The notes under the pieces: model-generated | Database searches by the model: none | What the model saw: the letters and a program-made list of their open reading frames with translations, nothing else | Told to the model about the DNA's origin: nothing | Assembly: GCA_902573325.1 (NCBI GenBank) | Contig: CACGJH010000007.1 | Location: forward strand, 1 to 64,000 | Direction of reading: 5' to 3' | Origin: an uncultured Alphaproteobacteria bacterium | Lineage (GTDB): Bacteria; Pseudomonadota; Alphaproteobacteria; HIMB59; GCA-002718135 | Length of the DNA: 64,000 nucleotides | Part shown: one piece after another, positions 46,946 through 55,225 of the stretch | Layout of the letters: every line of letters starts with the position of its first letter | Numbering within the stretch: the first letter of the stretch is position 1 | Position numbers and translations under genes: made by a program

Positions 46946-47125
46946 ATGAATAGTAAATTAACAGAAAATATTAATAACCAAAAAGAAAGCCTAGAGCAGA
47001 GTTCTATTGAGAATAAGGTTCTTGAAGGATCTATAGACTCAAATTATGACCTTAATCTTGCTGATGGTATTGAAGCATACTACAGCGAAAGATACGGTTG
47101 GACTCTTAGAAGAAAAACGATCTAA
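46946..47125 (+). CDS. Hypothetical 59-residue protein divergent from the ScfR-like regulator
   Basis: It is one residue too short for the ORF track. From the ATG at 46946 the frame runs 59 codons to TAA: it starts MNSKLTENINNQKESLEQSS and ends EAYYSERYGWTLRRKTI. The N-terminal half is polar and probably disordered. The C-terminal 20 residues are rich in Tyr/Trp/Arg and look like a conserved binding segment. I do not recognise the family. The regulator-type operator placed exactly at its start supports it being a real gene controlled by the ScfR-like protein. There is no Shine-Dalgarno sequence. Confidence 0.55.
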   Translation: MNSKLTENINNQKESLEQSSIENKVLEGSIDSNYDLNLADGIEAYYSERYGWTLRRKTI

Positions 47126-47145
47126 TTAAATTAGATTTTATCTCT

Positions 47146-48747
47146 CTAACTAACGGTACTATTTATTTGGTCGTAAGCTTTTTCAGCAATCATAATAGTT
47201 GTTGCATTTAAATTGGCACTAACAATATCTGGCATTACAGAAGCATCAATAACTCTTAAATTTTGAATTCCATGAACCATTAGGTCTTGGTCTACAACTG
47301 AGGTTTTGTCCTCACCCATTTTATTTGTGCATGACGGATGATAGGCAGATTCAGATGTATTTTTAATAACTTCATCTAATTCATTTTGATTAGATACATT
47401 CTTCCCAGGCCTAATTTCTGTGCCAACATACTCTTTAAGTGCTTTTTGAGATAAAATTTTTTTAGCAATTCCTACACCTTCTCTCATTTGTTTTAAATCG
47501 TCTTCATGCTTAAGATAATTAAATTGTATTTTAGGATCATCTTTATAGTTATTTGTTTTAATTTTAACAAACCCCCTACTTTTTGGTCTATTTGGACAAA
47601 CATGAAATTGAAAAGCTTCAAAATTAGGATTTTCTAAACCATGATTAATAACTAAGTAGGGAAAAAAATGAAATTGTAGGTTTGGGTGATTATATGATTT
47701 GTCAGATTTAACAAAACCTCCTAACTCTAAGTGTGAGTTTGCTAACCTACCTTTTTTAAATAAAAACCATTTTGATCCTTCTATTGCTTGATAGAGAAAA
47801 TTTGTTGCTAAAGAATGTAATGTTTCATTTTTTTTAGATTTATATTGAATATACATCTCTAAATGATCTTGTAAATTTTCTCCTACCCCAACTAAATTAT
47901 TAATTACTTCTATTCCCAAGCTTTTAAGATACGTTTCATTACCTATTCCGGATAATTGAAGAATTTTAGGTGAATTAATTGAACCAGCACAAAGTATAAC
48001 TTCTTTATTGGCTAAATAATTATTGGTTATATTTTTTTTAATCGTTTCAACACCAATTGCAGTTTTATTTTTAAAAAGAATTTTTTTAACATCAATATTA
48101 TTTATTATTCTTAGATTTTTTCTATTTTGGATTGGCTCTAAATATGCCTTAGCAACACTTTGTCTTACACCTTTGTTTATTGTTACATCAAAAGTTCCAA
48201 AACCTTCCTTATCAATACTGTTAGAGTCATTAAATATTTTATATCCAGCTTCTTGTGCAGCTTCTAAAACTTTTTTAAAAAGAGGGTATTTTTTATCTAT
48301 GTTTGATTTATTTACTTTTAATGGGCCCTCTTTACCTCTTACATTACTATCATGAGACCAAGTTTCTAATTTTTTAAAAAAAGGTAAAACTTTTTCATAT
48401 GACCAATTAGTTAAACCACTTGAAGACCATCTATCAAAATCCTCTTTATGACCTCTAGCGAAAACCATTCCGTTATGCGAAGAGCATCCCCCGATCATTT
48501 TACCTCTTGGACAATATAAAGATCTATTATTTAGAAATGGCTCAGGCTCAGTATAATATTTCCAATTATATTTTGGGTCATGCATTGCATATAGAAGAGC
48601 ACTTGGCATATCAACTTTCCAGGTTTTACTGGATGGGCCAGCTTCTAATAAAATTACAGAATTCTTTGACTGTGAAGACAATCTATTAGCTAAAACACAA
48701 CCTGCTGACCCTGCTCCAACAATGATGTAGTCAGCGTTGTTATCCAC
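47146..48747 (-). CDS. betA: GMC-family oxidoreductase, choline dehydrogenase-like
   Basis: A 533-residue FAD-dependent GMC enzyme. The FAD motif is DYIIVGAGSAGCVLANRLS (about residues 6-24), GMC signature 1 is near RGKMIGGCSSHNGM and signature 2 is GSINSPKILQLSGIG. The C-terminal catalytic His/Asn are in SAYHPSCTNKMG and NLNATTIMIAEKA. The HPSCT motif is BetA-like, so oxidation of choline to betaine aldehyde is the leading guess, consistent with nearby betaine chemistry. However, many marine GMC paralogues oxidise other alcohols. Its stop is 20 bp from the convergent small ORF; its start overlaps the SDR stop. Confidence 0.85.
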   Translation of the reverse strand: MDNNADYIIVGAGSAGCVLANRLSSQSKNSVILLEAGPSSKTWKVDMPSALLYAMHDPKYNWKYYTEPEPFLNNRSLYCPRGKMIGGCSSHNGMVFARGHKEDFDRWSSSGLTNWSYEKVLPFFKKLETWSHDSNVRGKEGPLKVNKSNIDKKYPLFKKVLEAAQEAGYKIFNDSNSIDKEGFGTFDVTINKGVRQSVAKAYLEPIQNRKNLRIINNIDVKKILFKNKTAIGVETIKKNITNNYLANKEVILCAGSINSPKILQLSGIGNETYLKSLGIEVINNLVGVGENLQDHLEMYIQYKSKKNETLHSLATNFLYQAIEGSKWFLFKKGRLANSHLELGGFVKSDKSYNHPNLQFHFFPYLVINHGLENPNFEAFQFHVCPNRPKSRGFVKIKTNNYKDDPKIQFNYLKHEDDLKQMREGVGIAKKILSQKALKEYVGTEIRPGKNVSNQNELDEVIKNTSESAYHPSCTNKMGEDKTSVVDQDLMVHGIQNLRVIDASVMPDIVSANLNATTIMIAEKAYDQINSTVS

Positions 48748-49529
48748 TAATTCATTCTTTCAGTATTTCCATCAACAGTCATGATTTGACCAGATACATT
48801 TTCTGAGGCATCGCTCAATAAAAATAATGCCATTGATGCAATATCTTCTTTTTCTACAAATGTGTTTAATGAAACCATTGACTCTAATTCTTTTCTTACT
48901 TGTTTATTTGTTGAATTAATTAGTTTAGCTTTTGCATTTATTACTCTATCCATTCTATCGCCATTAACAGAACCAGGACAAATTGCATTCACACGTATTT
49001 TAAATTTTCCTAATTCAACTGCTAATGTTTTAGTTAATCCAATTATTGCCCATTTACTTGATGCATATGGTGAACGTTGAGCAAAACCATATAATCCTGC
49101 AGTTGAAGATAAATTAATAATAGATCCTTTTTTAGCATTTTTTAAAAATGGAATAGTAAATTTTGTGAAATAAAAATGTGAACTTAAATTGGTTTTAATC
49201 GTGTTATCCCATTCATCTATTGAAATATTTTGAAGATACTTTGTAGGTCCTGCAATGCCTATATTATTTATTAATCCATCTATTTTTTTTAAGTTAGATA
49301 GAGATTTAAAATATTCTTTAATATCTTTTGGATTTGTGCAGTCTAAGTGTTTAGCAAATATTTTATTACGATATTTTTTGTTTAAATTTATTTTATCAAT
49401 TTTTGATTTATTTATATCAGATAAATATACTTTTCCACCTGAACTGATTATTTTTTTTGCTATAGCAAAACCTAAGCCATCTGCACCAGCAGAAATAATA
49501 TAATTTTTTTTACTAAGATTAATTTTCAT
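48747..49529 (-). CDS. Short-chain dehydrogenase/reductase (SDR)
   Basis: A 260-residue classical SDR. The glycine-rich cofactor motif is SAGADGLGFAIAKKI (about residues 13-27), NNIGIAG is the NNAG equivalent, and the catalytic Ser-Tyr-Lys is in INLSSTAG and SPYASSKWA. The end GQIMTVDGNTERM is typical. The Asp after beta-2 (LSDINKSK) suggests NAD(H). The substrate is unknown; it probably works with the GMC oxidoreductase, which it overlaps by one base. The 88-residue hypothetical gene abuts upstream. Confidence 0.9.
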   Translation of the reverse strand: MKINLSKKNYIISAGADGLGFAIAKKIISSGGKVYLSDINKSKIDKINLNKKYRNKIFAKHLDCTNPKDIKEYFKSLSNLKKIDGLINNIGIAGPTKYLQNISIDEWDNTIKTNLSSHFYFTKFTIPFLKNAKKGSIINLSSTAGLYGFAQRSPYASSKWAIIGLTKTLAVELGKFKIRVNAICPGSVNGDRMDRVINAKAKLINSTNKQVRKELESMVSLNTFVEKEDIASMALFLLSDASENVSGQIMTVDGNTERMN

Positions 49530-49796
49530 TTATTGAATATTATCTATCTCTTTTTTAGAAATATATCCAATAGTTTTACCTTTATTGTCAGTAACTACTA
49601 TTGTTAAGCTGTCTTCAAGAATTTTATTTTTAAAATTTTTTAGTTTTATATTTTGATTTACTTTGTAAATAGAACCTAATGTTAAATTATCTTTATTAAA
49701 ATTGTTCTCAATTATCATTATATTTTTTGCCTCTAGATTATCTATTCTATTTTCTTTGCTAGAAAAAAAATTAAGTAAAAATTTAAATATATTCAT
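49530..49796 (-). CDS. Hypothetical 88-residue protein
   Basis: I do not recognise this small protein. It starts with a hydrophobic or amphipathic stretch (MNIFKFLLNFFSS). The C-terminal 60 residues (EAKNIMIIEN ... DSLTIVVTDNKGKTIGYISKKEID) resemble half of a CBS-like unit, with the V-T-D-x-x-G-x-x-x-G-x-I pattern. It abuts the SDR gene exactly (TAA then ATG) and follows the dppDF gene by 19 bp, so it is translated as part of that run. Function unknown. Confidence 0.55.
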   Translation of the reverse strand: MNIFKFLLNFFSSKENRIDNLEAKNIMIIENNFNKDNLTLGSIYKVNQNIKLKNFKNKILEDSLTIVVTDNKGKTIGYISKKEIDNIQ

Positions 49797-49815
49797 TATT
49801 TAAAAAATAGATTTA

Positions 49816-51429
49816 CTAGGAAGATCTTTTATTCAGAAGATTGGTTAGCCAATCAGGATCCATTTCTGGTACTGATGACAATAAAAGCTCTGTATAATCA
49901 GGATATGGTGGATTTAAAATTTTACTTTTCAAACCCTGTTCCACTACCTCACCTTGATACATAACAACTATTTCATCTGAGATTGCTTTAACTGTTGCTA
50001 TATCATGGGTTATAAAAATATAAGTTACACCAAGATCTTTTTGTAATTTTTGGAGTAACTTTAATATTCCTTCTTGAACAATTTGATCTAGCGCTGATGT
50101 CACTTCATCACAAATAATTAAATCTGGGTTAGCCGCTAAAGCTCTTGCAATGCATATTCTCTGTTTTTGACCTCCAGATAATTCGGATGGTAATCTATCT
50201 AAAAAAGTTTCATCTAGTTCAATCATTTTTAATAATTCAATTACTTTTGCTTCTCTTTCTTTCCCTTTTATACCTTGATAAAATTCTATTGGCCTTCCTA
50301 TTATTTCATCGACAGTTTGACGGGGGTTCATTGCAGTATCAGGCATTTGAAAAATTATTTGAATTCTTCTTAATTCTTCTTTTGACCTTTGCTCAAGTTT
50401 TGGAGACAATTTTTTTCCATCAAAAATTATTTCTCCTTTTAATTGAGGAAGTAAGCCTGTAATTACTCTTGCTGTTGTTGATTTTCCTGATCCACTTTCG
50501 CCAACTATAGCTACTGTTTTACCTTTAGGAATATCTATAGAAACATTGTGTAAGACCTTCGATGAGCCATATGCTGCATCAATATTTTTAATGGACAACA
50601 TATAATCTTCATTTGTTTCTTCAGGCTTGATCAGTGATCTTACTGACCATAGAGATTTAGTGTATTCTTCTTTTGGGTTTGATAGCATATCTCTTGTTTC
50701 AGCTTCTTCAACTTCTTCACCGTATCGCAAAACTTTAATTCTATCAGCCATTTGAGCAACTACGGCTAAATCATGAGTAATATAAATTGCTGCTGTATTA
50801 AATTTGTCTACTATAGATCTCATAGCAGATAATACTTCTACTTGTGTAGTTACATCTAAGGCAGTAGTAGGTTCATCAAATATTATTAACTCTGGTCTTG
50901 GTGACATAGCCATAGCAGTCATTATTCTTTGAAGTTGGCCTCCTGATACTTGGTGCGGGTATCTATCTCCTATATTTTCCGCATCTGGAAGCTGTAGTGA
51001 TTCATAAAGTTGCACAGCATCTTTTTTTAATACATCCGTGGTATTTATCTTTAATCTATTAGCGGCACTTATTGTTTGATCCATTAATCTATGAGCAGGA
51101 TTAAAAGATGCAGCTGCTGATTGAGCAACATAAGATATTTTAGTTCCCCAAATTTTTCTCTTTTCAAATTCAGTTAGTTTAGCAAGGTCTATGCCATTAA
51201 AATTAATTTCTCCCTTTATAATCTTACAACCTGGTTGGGTATAGCCCATTGCAGCTTTACCCATAGTAGATTTTCCGGCACCACTCTCTCCTATTAATCC
51301 TAGTATTTCTCCTCTGTGTAAAGTCAAATCTACACCTTTTAAAATTTTATGCCATCTCTCATCTGAAAATCCATCAATATGGATATTTTTCATTTCAAGC
51401 AGGAGTTCTTTTGATTTATTTGACGTCAT
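49816..51429 (-). CDS. Peptide-type ABC transporter, fused double ATPase (DppD-DppF-like)
   Basis: A 537-residue protein with two ABC cassettes in tandem. Cassette 1 has GESGAGKST (about residue 42), VSGGQLQRI and IIFDEPTTALD. Cassette 2 has GESGSGKST (about 312), LSGGQKQRI and IICDEVTSALD. This is the fused oligopeptide/dipeptide (also opine, glutathione or nickel) importer arrangement. It energises the DppB/DppC permeases encoded upstream and overlaps dppC by 14 bp. The transported compound may be a peptide or another amine; it is not decidable here. Confidence 0.93.
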   Translation of the reverse strand: MTSNKSKELLLEMKNIHIDGFSDERWHKILKGVDLTLHRGEILGLIGESGAGKSTMGKAAMGYTQPGCKIIKGEINFNGIDLAKLTEFEKRKIWGTKISYVAQSAAASFNPAHRLMDQTISAANRLKINTTDVLKKDAVQLYESLQLPDAENIGDRYPHQVSGGQLQRIMTAMAMSPRPELIIFDEPTTALDVTTQVEVLSAMRSIVDKFNTAAIYITHDLAVVAQMADRIKVLRYGEEVEEAETRDMLSNPKEEYTKSLWSVRSLIKPEETNEDYMLSIKNIDAAYGSSKVLHNVSIDIPKGKTVAIVGESGSGKSTTARVITGLLPQLKGEIIFDGKKLSPKLEQRSKEELRRIQIIFQMPDTAMNPRQTVDEIIGRPIEFYQGIKGKEREAKVIELLKMIELDETFLDRLPSELSGGQKQRICIARALAANPDLIICDEVTSALDQIVQEGILKLLQKLQKDLGVTYIFITHDIATVKAISDEIVVMYQGEVVEQGLKSKILNPPYPDYTELLLSSVPEMDPDWLTNLLNKRSS

Positions 51430-52336
51430 CTTTTAATCCGCTAGTAATGTAAAGATACCAATCAACAACAAAATTAATTGATACACAAAGCAAAGCAATT
51501 GCAGCAGCTGGAATTAATGGTGTTAAACCTGCTGTTATATCATATTGCGCATATTGAATAAGTATTGCATTTTCCCTCACCATTGATGCCCAATCTGCTG
51601 AAGGGGGTTGAATGCCAATTCCTAAAAAGCTTAGACTAGATATTGTAAAAATTATAAATATGAACCTTAAACCAAACTCAATAATCAAAGGTGAAGCTAT
51701 ATTAGGAAGTATTTCTCTGAAAATAATATACGATAAATTTTCACCTCTTAGCCTCGCGACCTCTACATATTCTAGAACAACTTGACCAACAGCAACTGAT
51801 CTTGATATTCTAAAAAATCTAGTTGATTCCAAAATTCCTAAAATGACAATTAAATTAAAATTAGTAGGTCCAAAAACTGATAAAAGTATAAAAGTAAAAA
51901 TCATTACAGGTATAGCCATAAGCGTGTCTACTATTCTACTTAATAGTTGATCTAAATACCTTCTATCCAAAGCGGCTATAATTCCAAATACTGTTCCAAT
52001 TCCTAAAGCAATAAAAGTAGCCAATAAACAAATACCAATTGTATTTCTTGCAGCATAGATAATGCGAGAAAAAATATCTCTTCCAATTTGATCAGTACCA
52101 AATATATGGCCATCACCCCAAGGAGCATAAGCTACTGGGAATATTTCTGCTTCTCCATGTGGAGCAATTAAGGGAGCAAATATTGCAGCAAAAAAATATA
52201 TGAATAGTACGATCATACCAAACCAAGCTGAGATTGGAGCTTTTGATAAGGCAATTTTTAATCTTTCTAATCTAGTTCTTCTTTTAATTAAATTTGCAAC
52301 TTCACTTTTTGCAGAATAAGATAAATTTTCGCTCAT
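51416..52336 (-). CDS. Peptide-type ABC transporter permease (DppC-like)
   Basis: A 306-residue inner-membrane permease. The N-terminal cytoplasmic segment and first TM (about residues 35-55) are followed by the family-typical FGTDQIGRDIFSRIIYAARNT, five more TM helices and an EAA loop around LRGENLSYIIFREILPNIASP. It overlaps dppB by 4 bp and dppDF by 14 bp. It forms the heterodimeric channel with DppB. Confidence 0.93.
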   Translation of the reverse strand: MSENLSYSAKSEVANLIKRRTRLERLKIALSKAPISAWFGMIVLFIYFFAAIFAPLIAPHGEAEIFPVAYAPWGDGHIFGTDQIGRDIFSRIIYAARNTIGICLLATFIALGIGTVFGIIAALDRRYLDQLLSRIVDTLMAIPVMIFTFILLSVFGPTNFNLIVILGILESTRFFRISRSVAVGQVVLEYVEVARLRGENLSYIIFREILPNIASPLIIEFGLRFIFIIFTISSLSFLGIGIQPPSADWASMVRENAILIQYAQYDITAGLTPLIPAAAIALLCVSINFVVDWYLYITSGLKDDVK

Positions 52337-53331
52337 TTTGGATATAGTAACCTTGGGTTAGAAATAATACCGATCAAGTCAGCAATTAAATTTAATATTA
52401 CATATGTTGATGCAAAAATTAATGCACAAGCTTGAACAACAGGTAAATCTCGATTATAGACTGATCCGACCATCAACCTACCAATACCTTGATAGTTAAA
52501 AACATATTCAACAACAACTGAGCCAATCAACATATAAGCTAAGTTTATTGCAATTACTTGAGAAATAGGTGCCCAAGCATTTGGAAGTGCATGTTTAACA
52601 ATTACCTCGTATCTAGAAGCTCCCGATAATTTTGCCATTTCAATATATTCACTTGATAAGATATTTATTATCGCTGACCTTGTCATTCTCATCATGTGAC
52701 CCATAGTAATTAATGTCAAAGTAAAAACTGGAAGAGCAGTCCTATAAAATCTTTCAGCCAAAGTTGAAGCCTCATCCACATTAGAAATAGTTGGAAAAAC
52801 TGGAAACAGTGTCGCTAGTAAAAGAATAAAAATATAGGCTGTAAAAAATTCTGGTGAAGATACGGTTACTAAGCTAACTCCAGTTGCTGACCTATCATAA
52901 TAAGAGTTTCTGTATAATGCTGCTGAAATACCTAAGATTAAAGATAGAGGAATAGCCAACATGGCGGCAACCCCTGTTAAAAATAATGTATTCTTTAATC
53001 TTGGGACAATTAAACCAACAACCTCTCTAGACCTATCTCCTTGGTCCCCTTGAACTTTAGATCTTCCAGAGAAAGAACTACCAAAATCTCCTTGAAAAAC
53101 ATTTCCTAACCAATCAAAATACCTTGTTACTGGAGGTTTATCTAAACCCAATTCTGCTCTTAGAGCTTTTACTGCAGATTTTGTTGCACTTTGACCTAAT
53201 ATTTCCGTAGCAAAGTCTCCTGGTAAAAAAGAGAATGTACTAAATATTATTACCGAAAATGCAAAAACTGTAACGAGACCAAGACTAAGCCTTAACAAAA
53301 TTGTTCTAAATATTGGATGAATTCTACTAAT
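52333..53331 (-). CDS. Peptide-type ABC transporter permease (DppB-like), probable AUU start
   Basis: A DppB-family permease with six TM helices and EAA loop GASRYEVIVKHALPNAWAPIS. The ORF track starts at TTG 53298, which has no ribosome site and truncates the N-terminus. In frame and upstream the sequence reads ISRIHPIFRTILL before RLSLGLVTVF, matching the usual M-x-P-I-L-x-x-I-L-x-R-L start of homologues. A perfect AGGAGG (53337-53342) sits 5 nt before an ATT at 53329-53331. No ATG, GTG or TTG lies between the upstream stop and 53298, so AUU initiation at 53331 is proposed (332 residues). It is divergent from dppA. Confidence 0.85.
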   Translation of the reverse strand: MSRIHPIFRTILLRLSLGLVTVFAFSVIIFSTFSFLPGDFATEILGQSATKSAVKALRAELGLDKPPVTRYFDWLGNVFQGDFGSSFSGRSKVQGDQGDRSREVVGLIVPRLKNTLFLTGVAAMLAIPLSLILGISAALYRNSYYDRSATGVSLVTVSSPEFFTAYIFILLLATLFPVFPTISNVDEASTLAERFYRTALPVFTLTLITMGHMMRMTRSAIINILSSEYIEMAKLSGASRYEVIVKHALPNAWAPISQVIAINLAYMLIGSVVVEYVFNYQGIGRLMVGSVYNRDLPVVQACALIFASTYVILNLIADLIGIISNPRLLYPK

Positions 53332-53489
53332 ATTACCCTCCTTAAAGATACAATCTTAATTCTTAAAGTTTTGTCTAAATTAGGTCAACATGTAAGCTAA
53401 AATTAATAATTTATACGTTGAATTAAAACGTTATATATGTTTTTATATATTAACTTAAGTTTGTTTTTTGTTAAATTTCTAGAAATTAT

Positions 53490-53514
53490 GAACAAAAATC
53501 ATAGGTTTTTGTTC
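53490..53514. repeat. Inverted repeat in the dppA leader
   Basis: GAACAAAAA / TTTTTGTTC is a perfect 9-bp inverted repeat with a 7-nt loop. It ends 8 bp before the GGGAGG ribosome site of dppA. It could be an operator or a 5'-leader hairpin affecting translation. An ATTTCTAGAAAT palindrome lies just upstream (about 53475-53486). No regulator can be assigned. Confidence 0.45.
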
Positions 53515-53532
53515 AATTATAAGGGAGGACAA

Positions 53533-55161
53533 ATGAAAAATAAGAAAATAGACAAATACATTGAAGAACAGTCTTCAAAGCTAACAAAAGGGCTTATTGA
53601 TAGAAGACAGTTTATGATGTCTGTCCTTGCTACTGGGGTCACGCTTCCAATTGCATTATCATTAGCAGATAAAGCAGTTGCAGCTACACCTAAAAAAGGT
53701 GGACATTTAAGATGGGGTAATAGTGCAGCAGATGCAACTGATACTCTTGATCCAGCAACTTATCAGAGCTCATTTATGCAAGCTACTGCTTGGTCATATC
53801 AGAACTGTCTAACTGTTGTTGATTCAGATCACACAATTGTTGGAGAGCTTGCTGAGTCAATTGAATCAGATGATGCTCAAACTTGGGTATATAATCTTCG
53901 CAAAGGTGTTGAATTCCATAATGGTAAATCAATGACAGCAGAAGATGTTGTGCTCAACTACCAGTATCATATGAATCCAGATACTGCTTCGGCAGCAGGT
54001 GGACTGTTATCTCAAATTGAAACAGTTTCTGCTGATGGAAATGACAGAGTTATTTTTAAGCTAAAAGGTGCAAATGCTGATTGGCCTGCAATAACTACTG
54101 ACTATCATATTATGATTAAACCAACAAAAGATGGAGTTGTTGATGCTCAATCAACGATTGGAACTGGTCCATATATTATGGATGAATTCAATCCTGGTGT
54201 TGGTGCAAAATTTGGAAAAAGAAATCCAAATTATTTCAAAGGTGATAGTGTTGCACACTTTGATTCAGTTGAAGTAATTGGTATTAATGATCCTGCTACT
54301 AGACAAGCAGCATTATTAAACGGTGAAATTGACTGGATGAATGGTGTTGATCTTAGAACTGCTAATCTATTGACTAGAAATCCTAGTGTAGAAATTACAG
54401 CAGCTTCTGGTTACGCTCACTATACAGCTCCAATGAGATTGAACGTTCCACCGTTTGATAACTTTGATGTGCGTATGGCAATGAAGTTTGCAATTAAAAG
54501 ACAGGAAATTGTTGATAAGATTATGCTTGGATATGGTACTGTTGGTAATGATCATCCGATCTCTACTGCTCACCCATATCACAATAGCGCTTTAGAGCAG
54601 AGAGAATTTGATGCTGATAAAGCTGCATATCACTGGAAAAAATCTGGTGTAAGTGGACCAATTGAAATTAGTACTTCAGAGGTTCCTTATGCAGGATGTA
54701 CAGATGCAACAAACTTGATTGCAGCATCTGCCCAAGAATGTGGTATCGATCTTCGAGTTAAAAAAGAGCCTGAAGATGGTTACTGGAGTAACGTGTGGAA
54801 CACAAAAGGTTTCAGTATGAGTTCTTGGGGTGGAAGACCTACAGAAGATATGATGTGGTCTGCTGCATTCACAGATGACACTGAGTGGAACGAAGCTGCA
54901 TGGGGCAATCTAGTTCAAACTGATTCAACTGTTCGTTTCAATGAACTTGTTAGATCTGCTAGATCAGAACTTGATGCAGAAAAAAGAAAATCAATGTACT
55001 GGGAAGCACAAGCACTATGTAACTACGATGGTGGTGCAATTGTTTATGCATTTAACCAATATGTTGGTGCTGGTTCTAAAAAACTTGCTCACGGTGAAGA
55101 TGTTGCTGGTAACTGGGAAAGTGACGGTAACAAACTTTCTGAACGTTGGTGGTTTGCATAA
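53533..55161 (+). CDS. Peptide-type ABC transporter substrate-binding protein (SBP family 5), Tat-exported
   Basis: A 542-residue SBP_bac_5 protein. The ORF track starts 32 codons earlier; the ATG at 53533 follows a strong GGGAGG site. It has a twin-arginine signal, DRRQFMMSVLATGVTLPIALSLADKAVA, then the mature family start HLRWGNSAADATDTLDPATY. The domain continues with the conserved VFHDGKPLTAEDV-like block (EFHNGKSMTAEDVVLNYQ). Codon and base use look slightly more GC-rich than neighbours, as expected for a highly expressed protein. It is divergent from the permease genes and followed by a strong hairpin. The substrate is unknown. Confidence 0.93.
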   Translation: MKNKKIDKYIEEQSSKLTKGLIDRRQFMMSVLATGVTLPIALSLADKAVAATPKKGGHLRWGNSAADATDTLDPATYQSSFMQATAWSYQNCLTVVDSDHTIVGELAESIESDDAQTWVYNLRKGVEFHNGKSMTAEDVVLNYQYHMNPDTASAAGGLLSQIETVSADGNDRVIFKLKGANADWPAITTDYHIMIKPTKDGVVDAQSTIGTGPYIMDEFNPGVGAKFGKRNPNYFKGDSVAHFDSVEVIGINDPATRQAALLNGEIDWMNGVDLRTANLLTRNPSVEITAASGYAHYTAPMRLNVPPFDNFDVRMAMKFAIKRQEIVDKIMLGYGTVGNDHPISTAHPYHNSALEQREFDADKAAYHWKKSGVSGPIEISTSEVPYAGCTDATNLIAASAQECGIDLRVKKEPEDGYWSNVWNTKGFSMSSWGGRPTEDMMWSAAFTDDTEWNEAAWGNLVQTDSTVRFNELVRSARSELDAEKRKSMYWEAQALCNYDGGAIVYAFNQYVGAGSKKLAHGEDVAGNWESDGNKLSERWWFA

Positions 55162-55177
55162 AATATTAATTTTCTTT

Positions 55178-55199
55178 GTGGCGCATTTAAATGCGCCAC
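55178..55199 (+). terminator. Hairpin after the dppA-like SBP gene
   Basis: GTGGCGCAT-TTAA-ATGCGCCAC is a perfect GC-rich 9-bp stem (22-bp palindrome), 16 bp after the stop codon. The following plus-strand sequence ACTATTTCTAC has only a weak T-run, so it is either an imperfect intrinsic terminator or a 3'-stabilising stem. The next gene starts 26 bp later on the same strand. Confidence 0.65.
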
Positions 55200-55225
55200 A
55201 CTATTTCTACTAATCTTCCAAAAAA

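Noticed and set aside
48507-48689. Plus-strand 60-residue ORF opposite the GMC oxidoreductase
   Set aside because: Antisense to the conserved FAD-binding region of the GMC gene; shadow ORF.
50145-50462. Plus-strand ORF of 105 residues, and similar antisense ORFs (for example 1226..1543, 17029..17412, 35275..35655)
   Set aside because: They lie wholly inside strong genes on the opposite strand, with low-complexity or hydrophobic translations and no recognisable domain; typical shadows in AT-rich DNA.
54941-55213. Plus-strand ORF of 90 residues overlapping the end of the SBP gene
   Set aside because: It is another frame of the SBP gene and its hairpin; composition is not protein-like.
55162-55225. 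Possible SAM-II/SAM-V riboswitch before the homocysteine methyltransferase gene
   Set aside because: The 64-bp gap contains only the GC-rich hairpin and AT-rich flanks; the expected pseudoknot-forming motif is not visible and there is little room for it.
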